A stretch of 64,000 nucleotides of DNA from the NCBI GenBank assembly GCA_025666215.1, contig CP102593.1, positions 1,687,001 to 1,751,000 on the forward strand. The letters run 5' to 3'. Source of the stretch: Xanthomonas campestris pv. phormiicola (GTDB lineage Bacteria; Pseudomonadota; Gammaproteobacteria; Xanthomonadales; Xanthomonadaceae). Under the pieces are notes generated by a model. The model made no database searches. It saw only the letters and a list, made by a program, of their open reading frames with translations, and was not told the origin of the DNA. Within the stretch, counting starts at the first letter, position 1, and each line of letters opens with the position of its first letter. A program made the translations under genes and the position numbers. Positions 37,726 through 46,867 of the stretch are shown here, piece after piece.

Positions 37726-37980
37726 TTAGCGCGGGGCGTCGGCGCCGCGGGTGAACATGACCTGGAAGCCGCGCTTGAGTTGCGCATCGCGGGCTTTCTC
37801 GAAGGCGGCGTGGGCCTCGTCCTGCAGCAGGTATTGCTCGCGCTTGAGCTGCGCGCGGCCGCCGATCTGGCCGCTTTCGCGCAACAGCTCCCAGCCGCCG
37901 AACAGGTCCGGTTGCAGGCTCAGCTGGATGTAGCGGGGCGGCTCGTTGCCGCCCGGGCGTTGCTGTAGGAAGACGCGCAT
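37726..37980 (-). CDS. Small WGR-domain protein
   Basis: 84 residues consisting of one WGR-type domain: [58 protein letters not shown] domains occur in PARPs and in many short bacterial proteins and are associated with nucleic-acid binding. Immediately upstream of hemE in the same orientation (10-base gap). No link to haem synthesis is known to me. Confidence 0.88.
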   Translation of the reverse strand: MRVFLQQRPGGNEPPRYIQLSLQPDLFGGWELLRESGQIGGRAQLKREQYLLQDEAHAAFEKARDAQLKRGFQVMFTRGADAPR

Positions 37981-38477
37981 GGGCCGATTGTACCCATCGC
38001 AGCTCGCCGCGGCGTCGCTGCCGGTCGCGCGTTATGGGACGGGTGGGGAAGCCGGCAGGGCGTCTGGGCCGCGGTCGGCGGGCGGCCGCGGGCGGCTGGC
38101 GCGACGCGCGCACCGCCGGCGCGCTGAAACCATGGACGACGCGCGACGTCCTTGCCCGAGCGCGTCTTGGCGCAGGCCTGCGCCCCGGGGGCGGCGCAGG
38201 GCACTCGCGCATGCTGGCTCTCGCGGGGTGCACTTTGGGAGGGACTTCAGTCCCGACGCTGTCCGACGTCGGGAGGCCCGCCACTTCGCTCGTGGCGACT
38301 GAAGGGCACCTCTAATAACCTCGATTCCAAAAATTCCGCACTATGCGCATCAATGACTTGCGAGCGTTTTAGTCGAGTTTTTGGGGGTTATTAGAGGTGC
38401 CCTGAAGTCGCTCCCACAGGGACTTGCGGCGAGCCAGCGACCGAGGGCGGATGGATGCTTCGGCGCGGCAGGCTGCG
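37981..38477. other. Intergenic region between the WGR gene and aroB, repeat-rich
   Basis: About 500 bases without a convincing gene. It holds a GGGAGGGACTTCAGTCCCGAC palindrome near 38238-38258, which is a common type of xanthomonad intergenic repeat, and a 99-base MITE at 38304-38402 inserted in a second, related palindrome (GCGACTGAAGTCGC). Otherwise nothing recognisable. Confidence 0.65.
38304..38402. mobile_element. 99-base MITE with 17-bp perfect terminal inverted repeats
   Basis: The ends are GGGCACCTCTAATAACC (38304-38320) and its exact complement at 38386-38402. Both sides carry TGAA (38300-38303 and 38403-38406), a 4-bp target duplication. The interior has no coding capacity and is AT-richer than the surroundings. 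A parent transposase gene is not in the window; ends of this type recall IS5-related elements, but that assignment is unverified. Confidence 0.82.
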
Positions 38478-39602
38478 CTACGCCGCGGCCCGCACGGCGG
38501 CGTTCAGCACCGCCAGCACCGCCGCCTCGTCGACGTCGGGCACCACTTCGGCCCGGCCGATGCCGCGCCACAGCACCAGCCGCAGGCGACCGGCGATGTT
38601 CTTCTTGTCCAGCCGCATCCGCGCCAGCAGCGCCTGCGGCGCCAGCCCGGCCGGCAGCGCGGTGGGCAGGCCGTAGTCGGCCAGCAGCGCGTGCAGCCGT
38701 TCGGTGTCCTGCGCCGTGGCCATGCCCAGCCGCGCCGACAGCTCGGCCGCCAGCACCATGCCCACCGCCACCGCTTCGCCGTGGTTGAGGTTGGCGTTGC
38801 CGGGCGCGCCGTAGCCCTGTTCGGTCTCGATCGCGTGGCCGAAGGTGTGGCCGAGGTTGAGCAGGGCGCGCTCGCCCTTCTCCAGCGGGTCGCGGGCCAC
38901 GATCTCGGCCTTGTGCTCGCAGCTGCGCGCGATCGCCTGCGCCAGCGCGGCCGGTTCGGCGGCCAGCAGGGCGTGGCGTTCGGCATGCAGCCACTCGAAG
39001 AACAGCGGGTCGCGGATCGCGCCGTACTTGATCACCTCGGCCAGGCCGGCGCGCAGTTCGCGCGGCGGCAGGTTGCGCAGGGTGGCGGTGTCGGCCAGCA
39101 CCGCGCGCGGCGGATGGAACGCGCCGACCAGGTTCTTGCCCTGGGCGATGTCCACCGCGGTCTTGCCGCCGACCGAGGAATCGACCATCGCCAGCAGCGT
39201 GGTCGGCAGCTGCACGCAATCCACCCCGCGCATCCAGCACGCGGCGGCGAAGCCGGCCAGGTCGCCGACCACGCCGCCGCCCAGCGCCAGCACGCAGGCG
39301 TCGCGGGTGGCGCCGAGTTCGGCCAGCGCGGCGATCGCCGCGCCGAAATTGTCCAGGGTCTTGGAGGCCTCGCCGGCGGGGATCACGAACTCGCCGATGC
39401 GCAGCTCCGGGCGCGCCGCCAGCAGCGCCTGGCGCACCTGCGCGGCGTACAGCGAGGCGACGTTGCTGTCGCTGAGCAGCAGCACGTGGCGGCCGCGCAC
39501 GTGCTCGGCCAGGCGTGCGCCGTCGTCGAGCAGGCCGGGGCCGATGCGGATGGTGTAGGCCGGGTCGCCTTCGACCGCGACGCAGCGTTGGGAAACAGTC
39601 AT
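38478..39602 (-). CDS. aroB: 3-dehydroquinate synthase
   Basis: 374 residues, the NAD- and zinc-dependent second step of the shikimate pathway. Visible signatures: NAD-binding [53 protein letters not shown] with zinc ligand Glu, [12 protein letters not shown] (His) and [11 protein letters not shown] (His), and MRLDKKN. The ATG at 39602 overlaps the aroK stop in ATGA, so aroK-aroB are coupled. A longer frame to 39626 exists. Confidence 0.98.
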   Translation of the reverse strand: MTVSQRCVAVEGDPAYTIRIGPGLLDDGARLAEHVRGRHVLLLSDSNVASLYAAQVRQALLAARPELRIGEFVIPAGEASKTLDNFGAAIAALAELGATRDACVLALGGGVVGDLAGFAAACWMRGVDCVQLPTTLLAMVDSSVGGKTAVDIAQGKNLVGAFHPPRAVLADTATLRNLPPRELRAGLAEVIKYGAIRDPLFFEWLHAERHALLAAEPAALAQAIARSCEHKAEIVARDPLEKGERALLNLGHTFGHAIETEQGYGAPGNANLNHGEAVAVGMVLAAELSARLGMATAQDTERLHALLADYGLPTALPAGLAPQALLARMRLDKKNIAGRLRLVLWRGIGRAEVVPDVDEAAVLAVLNAAVRAAA

Positions 39603-40141
39603 GCAATGGGGTCCGGAAGTTTCCACGACGCGGCCAGGCGCACGACCAGCTGCGCGGTGGCTTCGGCGGGATTGAGGTGGTCGGTGTCCAGGATCAGGTC
39701 GGCGACTTCGCGGTACAGCGGCTCGCGCACCGCGTGCAGCTCGTGCAGCACCCGTTCGCGGTCGCCGCGCTGCAGCAGCGGACGGCTGCGGTCGCGTTGC
39801 AGGCGCTGCAGCTGCGAGGCCACGCTGACCCGCAGGTACACCACGAAGCCGTGTTCGCGCATCTCGCGGCGGCTGTCGGCGTCGAGCACGGCGCCGCCGC
39901 CGGTGGAGATGAGGTGGCCGGGGGTGCCGAGCACGCTTTCCAACACGCTGCGCTCGTGCTCGCGGAAACCGGCCTCGCCGGCATGCTCGAACAGCGAGGC
40001 GATGCTCGCGCCGGTGCGTTCGACGATGGCCTGGTCGCTATCGACGAATGCAAGGCTGAAGCGCTCGGCCAGGCGGCGGCCGATGACGCTCTTGCCGGCT
40101 CCCATCGGGCCGACCAGCACGAGATTGGGGGCGGGATTCAT
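39599..40141 (-). CDS. aroK: Shikimate kinase
   Basis: 180 residues. P-loop [15 protein letters not shown] at the N-terminus, [13 protein letters not shown] with the DxD metal/shikimate motif, [13 protein letters not shown] and STGGGAVLD (Walker-B-like GGG motif), and the lid region RDRSRPLL. It phosphorylates shikimate in the cytosol. First gene of the aroK-aroB pair, as in many gamma-proteobacteria. Confidence 0.97.
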   Translation of the reverse strand: MNPAPNLVLVGPMGAGKSVIGRRLAERFSLAFVDSDQAIVERTGASIASLFEHAGEAGFREHERSVLESVLGTPGHLISTGGGAVLDADSRREMREHGFVVYLRVSVASQLQRLQRDRSRPLLQRGDRERVLHELHAVREPLYREVADLILDTDHLNPAEATAQLVVRLAASWKLPDPIA

Positions 40142-40517
40142 CCGCCGATGCTAGCAGACGCGCCGCGTGCGCAGGCCGGTCGCGCTGCTTGCATGCGTTG
40201 CGCCGAGCGCGTGCCGGTGCGCTTGCGGCACGAGCGCGTCGCGGCGCTGGCCGGCGCCTGTGCACGTTGCGCGGCGTTGGCGGCCAGTCAGCTGGGACGG
40301 TCAGCGCGCCGGTCGCGGCGCCCGTGCCCGCGCGGCCCTGCGCACGGCATCTGTCGCGCGGTGCTGCGGGCCGCAGCAAAGGCTGGCGAGCGCGCAGCCG
40401 ATCGCGGCACGCGGTCCGGGCCGGTAGGGCCGGCGCCATGGCCGCCCCGCGCTGCCGCGTGCGTCGCGCCGTGCATGGCGCGACAATGGGGCCTCGTCCG
40501 CCGAGTGCCTTGCCGCC
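40142..40517. other. Divergent intergenic region between aroK and pdxH
   Basis: 376 bases, extremely GC-rich, between two divergent genes. It must contain both promoters, but I see no clear -35/-10 pair, repeat or short gene. Confidence 0.5.
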
Positions 40518-41117
40518 ATGCCCGATCTCTACGCCGAAGCCCTGTCCACGTTCGCCGACCTGTTCGCGGAGGCGCGGACCAGCGACGAGGCCGAATACAA
40601 CGCCATGGTCGTCGCCTCGGCCACGCTGGAGGCGCGTCCGTCCTCGCGGGTGGTGCTGCTGAAGTCCTACGACGCGCGCGGTTTCGTGTTCTACACCCAC
40701 CTGGACAGCCAGAAGGGCCGCGAGCTGCAGGCCAACCCGCAGGCCTCGCTGCTGTTCCTGTGGCGGCGCATGCGCGAGGACGGCGTGCAGGTCCGTATCG
40801 ATGGCGAAGTGCAACTGGTCGCCGCGGCCGAGGCCGATGCGTATTTCGCCTCGCGCCCGCGCATGAGCCAGATCGGCGCGTGGGCGTCGGCGCAGTCGCG
40901 CACCCTGCAGTCGCGCGAGGAGTTCGAGCAGCGCGTGGTCAAGGCCGAGGCCAGCTTCGAAGGCCGCGCGGTGCCGCGTCCGGACGGGTGGGGCGGGTTC
41001 CGCGTGGTGCCGCGTAGCTTCGAGTTCTGGTACGGCGGCAAGTACCGCCTGCACGAGCGCTGGCATTACGCTGCCGACGCCGCCGGCCACTGGTCCAAGC
41101 GGATGCTGTTCCCGTGA
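40518..41117 (+). CDS. pdxH: Pyridoxine/pyridoxamine 5'-phosphate oxidase
   Basis: 199 residues, FMN enzyme making pyridoxal 5'-phosphate. Family signatures: [73 protein letters not shown], and the C-terminal [35 protein letters not shown] ending. Normal length. It begins an apparent operon: the next gene starts with GTG overlapping its stop. Confidence 0.97.
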   Translation: MPDLYAEALSTFADLFAEARTSDEAEYNAMVVASATLEARPSSRVVLLKSYDARGFVFYTHLDSQKGRELQANPQASLLFLWRRMREDGVQVRIDGEVQLVAAAEADAYFASRPRMSQIGAWASAQSRTLQSREEFEQRVVKAEASFEGRAVPRPDGWGGFRVVPRSFEFWYGGKYRLHERWHYAADAAGHWSKRMLFP

Positions 41118-41566
41118 CCGAGGGGTTCTCGGTACGCGCCGCCGCCGCTGTCGACCTGCGCGCCTGGGCGGCGCTGCGGATGGCGCTGTGGCCGGACGAG
41201 CGCGATGCCTTCGGCGGCGTGGCCGAAGCGCTGCAGCGCGAGGACGCGGCCAATTTCCTGGCCTTCGCCGGCGACGGCCAGGCGATCGGCTTCGCCGACG
41301 TCACCCTGCGCCAGGACTACGTCAACGGCACCGACGGTTCGCCGGTGGGGTTTCTGGAAGGCTGGTACGTGGTGCCGGCGTGGCGCGGCCGCGGCATCGG
41401 CCGCGCGCTGCTGCGCGAGGTGCGGGAGTGGACCCGCGCGCAGGGCTGCAGCGAGCTGGCCTCCGATGCGCTGATCGACGACGCCGCGGCGCAGGCCGCG
41501 CACCGCGCCTGCGGGTTCGAGGAGACCGAGCGCGTGGTGTATTTCCGCATGCCGGTCGAGGACTGA
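41114..41566 (+). CDS. GNAT N-acetyltransferase, AAC(6')-like
   Basis: 150 residues from a GTG overlapping the pdxH stop by four bases. The GNAT fold shows [26 protein letters not shown], with the acetyl-CoA pyrophosphate-binding [44 protein letters not shown], together with [22 protein letters not shown], closely resembles the chromosomal AAC(6')-Iz type aminoglycoside 6'-N-acetyltransferases of Stenotrophomonas. It may therefore acetylate aminoglycosides, but activity on them is untested here and chromosomal relatives can have other natural substrates. Confidence 0.85.
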   Translation: MTEGFSVRAAAAVDLRAWAALRMALWPDERDAFGGVAEALQREDAANFLAFAGDGQAIGFADVTLRQDYVNGTDGSPVGFLEGWYVVPAWRGRGIGRALLREVREWTRAQGCSELASDALIDDAAAQAAHRACGFEETERVVYFRMPVED

Positions 41567-41567
41567 C

Positions 41568-42359
41568 GTGGGTCCGCAGCGCATCGTCTGCCTGACCGAG
41601 GAACCCACCGAGACGCTGTACGCGCTCGGCGAGCAGGCGCGCATCGTCGGCATCAGCGGCTTCACCGTGCGGCCGCCGCAGGCGCGCCGCGACAAGCCCA
41701 AGGTCAGCGCCTTCACCAGCGCCAGGATCGGCGAGATCCTCAAGCTGCAGCCGGACCTGGCGATCGGCTTTTCCGACATCCAGGCCGAGATCGCCGCCGA
41801 GCTGGTGCGCAACGGGGTGGAGGTGTGGATCGCCAACCACCGCAGCGTCGACGGCATCCTCGACTACGTGCGCCGGCTCGGCGCGCTGGTCGGCGCCGGT
41901 GCGCGTGCCGACGCCTACGCCGACGAACTGCAGCGCGGGCTGGACACGGTCGCCGCGCAGGCGGCGGCGCTGCCGCGGCGGCCGAAAGTGTATTTCGAGG
42001 AATGGGACGAGCCGATCATCACCGGCATCCGCTGGGTCGCCGAGCTGGTGCGCATCGCCGGCGGCGACGACGTGTTTCCGGAGCTGTCGGTGGAACCGCT
42101 GGCCAAGGCGCGGATCCTGGCCAACGGCGACGAGGTGGTGCGGCGCGCGCCGGACATCATCCTCGGCTCGTGGTGCGGCAAGCGCTTCCGCCCAGAGCGC
42201 GTGGCCGCGCGGCCGGGCTGGGCGGCGATCCCGGCGGTGCGCGACGGCCAGCTGTTCGAGATCAAGTCGCCGCTGATCCTGCAGCCGGGACCGGCGGCAT
42301 TGACCGACGGCGTGCGCGCGATCGCGGTGATCGTGCAGGCCTGGGCGCAGCGCCAGTAG
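41568..42359 (+). CDS. BtuF-like cobalamin/metal-chelate-binding protein lacking a signal peptide
   Basis: 263 residues from a GTG one base after the acetyltransferase stop. The fold is that of ABC class-III substrate-binding proteins: RIVCLTEEPTETLYALGEQARIVGISGF, EILKLQPDLAIGFSDIQAEIAAELVRNGVEVWIANHRSVDGILDYVRRLGALVG, and APDIILGSWCGKRF. There is no export signal: the first residues are MGPQRIVCL. No BtuC/BtuD genes are adjacent, so it is either a cytosolic orphan or the annotated start misses a leader. Third gene of the pdxH group. Confidence 0.82.
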   Translation: MGPQRIVCLTEEPTETLYALGEQARIVGISGFTVRPPQARRDKPKVSAFTSARIGEILKLQPDLAIGFSDIQAEIAAELVRNGVEVWIANHRSVDGILDYVRRLGALVGAGARADAYADELQRGLDTVAAQAAALPRRPKVYFEEWDEPIITGIRWVAELVRIAGGDDVFPELSVEPLAKARILANGDEVVRRAPDIILGSWCGKRFRPERVAARPGWAAIPAVRDGQLFEIKSPLILQPGPAALTDGVRAIAVIVQAWAQRQ

Positions 42360-42375
42360 CCGCGCCCACGCGGGC

Positions 42376-43800
42376 TCAGCGCGCCGGCGCCGCCTGGGTG
42401 CGGCCGGCGACGCCCACGCCGAGCAGCGCCAGCAGCGCGGCCACCGCGAAGGTGGACAGGTACGCGGCGGCCACCGACCGGGTCAGCAGCGCCGCGAACA
42501 GCGAGCCGCCCACTGCCAGCGTGGTCGCCACCGCGATCGCCTCGCTCAACTGCAGCGCCGAACTGTTCGCGCCCTGCTGCGCCGGCGGCGACAGGGTCAG
42601 GGTCAGCACCGACAGGGTCGGATAGATCAGGCCCATGCCCAGGCCGGTGGCGGCCCAGCCGCCGATCGCGACCGCCGCGGGCAGCGCCGGCCACAGCGCC
42701 AGCGCGGTGATCGCCACGCCCAGTGTCATCAGTGCGCAGCCCACGCGCAGCCGGCGCAGGCGGGTGCCGTCGCGGCCGTAGTGGCCCTGGTACCAGGAGC
42801 CGGCGAACCAGCCCAGCGCGCCCACGCTCAAGGCCACCCCGGCCCAGGTCGGCGACAGGCCGCGTTCGCGCGACAGCAGCAGCGGCAGGAACGCCTCGCA
42901 GCCGAAAAACGCCGATCCGGCGATGCCGCGCAGCGCGATCACGCTGGGCAGCCCGCGTGCCGCGCGCAGGGTGCCGCGCGGCAGCAGCCGCCATGCGCAG
43001 GCCAGCAGCAGCGCCAGCGCCGGCAGCACCGTGGCCGCCGCCCAGGCGCCGCGCTGCTGGCCGCCCAGGTACAGCAGGCAGATCCCGGCCGCAGCGCCGA
43101 TCGACCACAGCAACGGCGCCGCGCTGGAACGCGCCGCTGCGGCCACGCGCGGCAGGCTGCGCAATGCCGGCTGCAGCAGCGCCGCCGAGGGCAATGCCAG
43201 CAGCGGCACCGCCAGGAACACCCAGCGCCAGCCGACGTGTTCGACGATCAGCCCGCTGATGCTCGGCCCGATCAGCGACGGCACCACCCAGCCGGCGGAG
43301 AACGCGGCGAAGATGCGCGGCCGCAGCGCCTGCGGATACAGCCGCGCGACCAGGACATACAGCGCCACCGAGATCGCGCCGGCGCCCACGCCCTGCACCA
43401 GCCGCCCGGCCAGCAGCATCGGCATCGACAGCGCGAAGCCGGCCAGCAGCAGGCCGCACACGAAGCACAGCAGGCCGGCCCACAGCGGTGCCGCCGGACC
43501 GCGCAGATCGCTCCAGCGCCCGGCCACGGTCATGCCGATCACGCTGGTGGCCAGGGTGCCGCCGAACGCCAGCGCATACAGCCGCAGGCCGTCCAGCTCG
43601 CGCGCCACGGTCGGCATCGCGGTGGCCACCGCCAGCGCTTCGAAGGCGATCAGCGAGACCAGCGCGACCATGCCCAGCGTGGTCGCGCGGTAGTGCGGTG
43701 CCAGCACCGACCCGGCGGCAGGCGCCGCAGTTGCAGCGGCATCCGGCAGTGCCGGTGCGGCGGTGCGACGCTCGCTGTTGCGGGGTGTGGCGTGGTTCAT
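42376..43800 (-). CDS. MFS transporter, probably SoxR-controlled efflux pump
   Basis: 474 residues with about 14 hydrophobic segments. Landmarks: ALAVATAMPTVARELDG, MTVAGRWSDLRGP (motif A), LLAGRLVQGVGAGAISVALYVLVARLYP, SAGWVVPSLIGPSISGLIVEHVGWRWVFLAVPLLALPSA (motif C). Starts at an ATG at 43800. It faces soxR across a 100-base region holding a SoxR-box-like palindrome, a common arrangement for redox-cycling-drug exporters. The actual substrate is not known. Confidence 0.9.
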   Translation of the reverse strand: MNHATPRNSERRTAAPALPDAAATAAPAAGSVLAPHYRATTLGMVALVSLIAFEALAVATAMPTVARELDGLRLYALAFGGTLATSVIGMTVAGRWSDLRGPAAPLWAGLLCFVCGLLLAGFALSMPMLLAGRLVQGVGAGAISVALYVLVARLYPQALRPRIFAAFSAGWVVPSLIGPSISGLIVEHVGWRWVFLAVPLLALPSAALLQPALRSLPRVAAAARSSAAPLLWSIGAAAGICLLYLGGQQRGAWAAATVLPALALLLACAWRLLPRGTLRAARGLPSVIALRGIAGSAFFGCEAFLPLLLSRERGLSPTWAGVALSVGALGWFAGSWYQGHYGRDGTRLRRLRVGCALMTLGVAITALALWPALPAAVAIGGWAATGLGMGLIYPTLSVLTLTLSPPAQQGANSSALQLSEAIAVATTLAVGGSLFAALLTRSVAAAYLSTFAVAALLALLGVGVAGRTQAAPAR

Positions 43801-43873
43801 CGAACAGCCTTGTGCGGGGCAGGCAGGTCGCCAGCGGACGCTTGCGTTGGGGGGAGGCGGACGTGCAGCATGC

Positions 43874-43895
43874 GACCTCAACCGCACTCGAGGTC
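43874..43895. promoter_or_regulatory. Candidate SoxR operator in the soxR/MFS divergent region
   Basis: The palindrome GACCTCAACCGCACTCGAGGTC keeps the CCTC...GAGG outer half-sites of SoxR boxes (canonical CCTCAAG...CTTGAGG) with 18-bp spacing. It ends five bases before the soxR ATG, and its right half GAGGT also serves as the soxR ribosome-binding site. Confidence 0.72.
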
Positions 43896-43900
43896 AAGCG

Positions 43901-44338
43901 ATGCATGAGGAGTTGAGCGTGGGGCAGGTCGCCGCACGCAGCGGCGTGGCGGTGTCCGCGCTGCATTTCTACGAGAAGAAGGGCCTGATCCACAGCCTGC
44001 GTACCGCCGGCAACCAGCGCCGCTATGCGCGCGACGTGTTGCGTCGGCTGGCGGTGATCCGCGTCGCGCAGCGCGTCGGCGTGCCGCTGGACAGCATCAA
44101 GGCCGCGTTCGCGCAGCTGCCCGATGCGCGCACGCCCACGCGCGCGGAGTGGGCGCGGATGTCCGCGGCCTGGCGCCAGGAGCTGGACGCACGCATCGGG
44201 CAGCTGACCCAGTTGCGCCACCAGCTCACCGATTGCATCGGCTGCGGCTGCCTGTCGCTGCGCCGCTGCCGCCTGAGCAATCCCGCCGATACGCTGGGCG
44301 CGCAGGGCGACGGGCCGCAGCGCTGGACATCGCCCTGA
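43901..44338 (+). CDS. soxR: SoxR, [2Fe-2S] redox-sensing MerR-family activator
   Basis: 145 residues. N-terminal MerR helix-turn-helix: LSVGQVAARSGVAVSALHFYEKKGLIHSLRTAGNQRRYARDVLRRL. A dimerisation helix follows. The iron-sulfur motif is Cys112-x2-Cys115-x-Cys117-x5-Cys123 (CIGCGCLSLRRC), exactly the SoxR spacing. It should be activated by redox-cycling compounds and control the divergent MFS gene. The ATG at 43901 lies directly after the operator. Confidence 0.97.
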   Translation: MHEELSVGQVAARSGVAVSALHFYEKKGLIHSLRTAGNQRRYARDVLRRLAVIRVAQRVGVPLDSIKAAFAQLPDARTPTRAEWARMSAAWRQELDARIGQLTQLRHQLTDCIGCGCLSLRRCRLSNPADTLGAQGDGPQRWTSP

Positions 44339-44381
44339 GCGAGCCCGATGCTGGGCGCTGCGTCACGATCGGAGCGGTGCG

Positions 44382-45401
44382 ATGAAGGTGGCGGTCTACA
44401 GCGCGCGGCGCTACGACATGAGGTTGCTGGCGCAGGCCAATGTCGCGCATGGCCACGACCTGGTGTTCGTGCAGGACGCGCTGAGCGCGGCGACGGTGCC
44501 GCTGGCGGCCGGCTGCGGCGCGGTCTGCGTGTTCGTCAACGACCTGGTCGACGACAGCGTGCTTGGGTTGCTGGCCGCGCTCGGCGTCGGCCTGGTCACC
44601 ACCCGCTCCACCGGCTTCAACCATGTCGATGCGCTGGCCGCGCGGCGCCACGGCATCGCCACCGCGCGGGTCGGCGACTATTCGCCGTACTCGGTGGCCG
44701 AGTTCGCGGTGGGACTGCTGATCGCGGTCAACCGGCGCATCGCCCGCGCCAGCCAGCGCACCCGCGACGGCAACTTCGAACTGGACGGGCTGATGGGCTT
44801 CGACCTGCACGGGCGCACCGTCGGCGTGGTCGGCACCGGCAAGATCGGCCGCATCTTCGCCCGCATCATGGCCGGCTTCGGCTGCCGCATGCTCGGCTTC
44901 GATCCATTCCCGCATGCCGAGTTCCTGGCGCAGGGCGGCACCTATGCGGACCTGCCGACGCTGCTGGCGCAGAGCGACGTGGTCTCGCTGCACTGCCCGC
45001 TGACGCCGCAGACCCGGCACCTGATCGACGCGGCCGCGCTGCAGCGGATCAAGCCCGGCGCGCTGCTGGTCAACACCAGCCGCGGCGGCCTGGTCGATAC
45101 CGAAGCGGTCATCGCCGCACTGAAATCGGCACGGCTGAGCGGCCTGGCGATCGACGTCTACGAGCAGGAAGCGGACCTGTTCTTCCACGACCTGTCGGCC
45201 ACGGTCATCACCGACGACGTGATCCAGCGCCTGGTGTCGTTCCCGAACGTCATCGTCACCGGCCACCAGGCGTTCTTCACCGAAGAGGCGATCGGCCAGA
45301 TCATGGCGGCGACGCTGGACAACGTCAGCGCCTTCGCACACGGCGCGCCGCTGCCGAACCCGATTCCGCTGCCGCCCGGCACTGCCAACGGCATCGGCTG
45401 A
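44382..45401 (+). CDS. D-2-hydroxyacid dehydrogenase (fermentative D-lactate dehydrogenase type)
   Basis: 339 residues, NAD-dependent. Features: MKVAVYSARRYD start, TRSTGFNHVDALAARRHGI, VVGTGKIGRIFARIM nucleotide-binding glycines, LHCPLTPQTRHLID, catalytic Arg in LLVNTSRGGLVDTEAV, Glu in DVYEQEADLFF, and His in VIVTGHQAFFTEEA. The YEQEADLFF...FHD region and length are closest to D-lactate dehydrogenases of the LdhA type. Not clearly linked to neighbours. Confidence 0.92.
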   Translation: MKVAVYSARRYDMRLLAQANVAHGHDLVFVQDALSAATVPLAAGCGAVCVFVNDLVDDSVLGLLAALGVGLVTTRSTGFNHVDALAARRHGIATARVGDYSPYSVAEFAVGLLIAVNRRIARASQRTRDGNFELDGLMGFDLHGRTVGVVGTGKIGRIFARIMAGFGCRMLGFDPFPHAEFLAQGGTYADLPTLLAQSDVVSLHCPLTPQTRHLIDAAALQRIKPGALLVNTSRGGLVDTEAVIAALKSARLSGLAIDVYEQEADLFFHDLSATVITDDVIQRLVSFPNVIVTGHQAFFTEEAIGQIMAATLDNVSAFAHGAPLPNPIPLPPGTANGIG

Positions 45402-45413
45402 CGCGAACCCGCG

Positions 45414-45869
45414 CTAGAAATTGCGGCTGAAGCGCACCGTGCCGGCGCCGTCGGCGCTGTGCACGTCCACCACGAAATTCAGCTGGTCGTGCTCGCTGAT
45501 GCGCACCGTGCCGACATAGTCGGTGTAGGCATCGGTGACCGCTTCGCGCAGGGCGATGGGTTGCCGGCGCCCGCTCAGGTCGGTGGCCACCGCGCTGACC
45601 TGGCCGCTGGCCGGCAATTCCTCGCCGGCTTGCACGCGGCGCAGCGCGATCATCACCAGGGCGGTGTCGGCGGCGCGCACGATGCCGTAGCGGCGCGCCA
45701 CGCTGTCGCTCATCGCCAGCGTCGGCAGCGCGTTGTAGTGCACCCGCAGCGCGCCCAGGTCGGCCTGCGCGGGTGTCGCCGCGAGCAGCGTGGCGGGGCG
45801 CGGCGCGTCCTGCGCCGAGCAGGCGGCCAGGGCCAGGCACAACAGCACGGCGGCAGGCAGGCGGCGCAT
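45414..45869 (-). CDS. DUF4426 putative lipoprotein
   Basis: 151 residues. Signal peptide with a lipobox (LLCLALAACSAQD), so it is likely lipidated at Cys17. The mature part has the DUF4426 pattern: LGALRVHYNALPTLAMSDSVARRYGIVRAADTALVMIALRR...GEELPA...VTDAYTDYVGTVRISEHDQLNFVVDV. Function unknown. It lies 13 bases downstream of proC on the same strand, an arrangement (proC-DUF4426, often after yggS) seen in other proteobacteria. Confidence 0.9.
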   Translation of the reverse strand: MRRLPAAVLLCLALAACSAQDAPRPATLLAATPAQADLGALRVHYNALPTLAMSDSVARRYGIVRAADTALVMIALRRVQAGEELPASGQVSAVATDLSGRRQPIALREAVTDAYTDYVGTVRISEHDQLNFVVDVHSADGAGTVRFSRNF

Positions 45870-45882
45870 CGGCGGCTCCGGG

Positions 45883-46716
45883 TCAGTCGTTGGCGGCGGA
45901 CAGGGCGCGGCCGCGTGCGGCGGCGGCGGCGATGGCGGTGGCGGTCAGCGCTTCGAAGCCGCCGGCCTGGAAGGTCTCGATCGCGGCCTGGGTGGTGCCG
46001 TTGGGCGAGGTCACCCGCCGCCGCAGTTCGCTCGGCGCCTCGCCGGATTCGGTGAGCATGCGCGCCGCGCCGAGCAGGGTCTGCAGCACCAGCGTGCGCG
46101 CCGCCGCGGCCGGCAGGCCTTGCGCGATGCCGGCCGCTTCCATCGCCTCGGCGAGCAGGAACACATAGGCCGGGCCGCTGCCGGAGACCGCGGTGACCGC
46201 ATCGATCAGCGCCTCGTCCTCGACCCAGACGGTGACGCCGGCGGCAGCCAGCAAGTGTTCGGCCTGGCGCCTGTGCGCGGCGCTGGCCTGCGCGTTGGCG
46301 AACAGGCCGGTGACGCCGGCGCCGAGCAGCGCCGGCGTGTTCGGCATCGCCCGCACCACCGCGTGCGCGCCGCCCAGCCAGCGGTCGATCTGCCGTGCGG
46401 TGATGCCGGCGGCGATGGACAGCAGCAGCGGCCGCTGCGCCTGGGCCAGCGTGGCCAGTTCGTTGCAGACGCTGCGCAGCACCTGCGGCTTGACCGCGAA
46501 CACCCACAGCGGCGCGCCGTCGGCCGCTTCGGCCGCCTCGGCGACTGCGTGCACGGCGTAGTCGGCGGCCAGGGCTTCGCGCAGCGCCGGTACCGGCTCG
46601 GCGACGCGGATGGTGTCCGGCGCGATGCCCTGCCGGACCAGTCCGGCGATCAGGCTGCGGGCCATGTTGCCGCCGCCGATGAAGGCGATGTCGGCGCTGG
46701 AATGGGGAGGAGGCAT
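45883..46716 (-). CDS. proC: Pyrroline-5-carboxylate reductase
   Basis: 277 residues, last step of proline synthesis. IAFIGGGNMARSLIAGL is the NADPH-binding N-terminus; AVKPQVL, MPNTPALLGAGVTGLF, AVSGSGPAYVFLLAEAM and VTSPNGTTQAAIETF are family signatures. Normal length. The ATG at 46716 is followed directly by the conserved sequence; the frame extends upstream without similarity. Confidence 0.97.
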   Translation of the reverse strand: MPPPHSSADIAFIGGGNMARSLIAGLVRQGIAPDTIRVAEPVPALREALAADYAVHAVAEAAEAADGAPLWVFAVKPQVLRSVCNELATLAQAQRPLLLSIAAGITARQIDRWLGGAHAVVRAMPNTPALLGAGVTGLFANAQASAAHRRQAEHLLAAAGVTVWVEDEALIDAVTAVSGSGPAYVFLLAEAMEAAGIAQGLPAAAARTLVLQTLLGAARMLTESGEAPSELRRRVTSPNGTTQAAIETFQAGGFEALTATAIAAAAARGRALSAAND

Positions 46717-46867
46717 GGCGAGGGCACCGAGGACGCGAGTGCGCCCATGGTAGCGGCTGCAATGCCGGCGGACAGCCTGTCGGCCGCTGGCCGGCGCAGC
46801 GAGCGGCCGCCGCTGCCTTCCCGATGGCCCGCGCTGGCGACAGGCCGCATGGCCAGCGCGGGGTGGC

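Noticed and set aside
38304..38402. Reading the inverted repeat as a plain terminator or a CRISPR-like unit
   Set aside because: There is only one copy in the window, 65 bases separate the arms, and the 4-bp flanking duplication fits an inserted element better.
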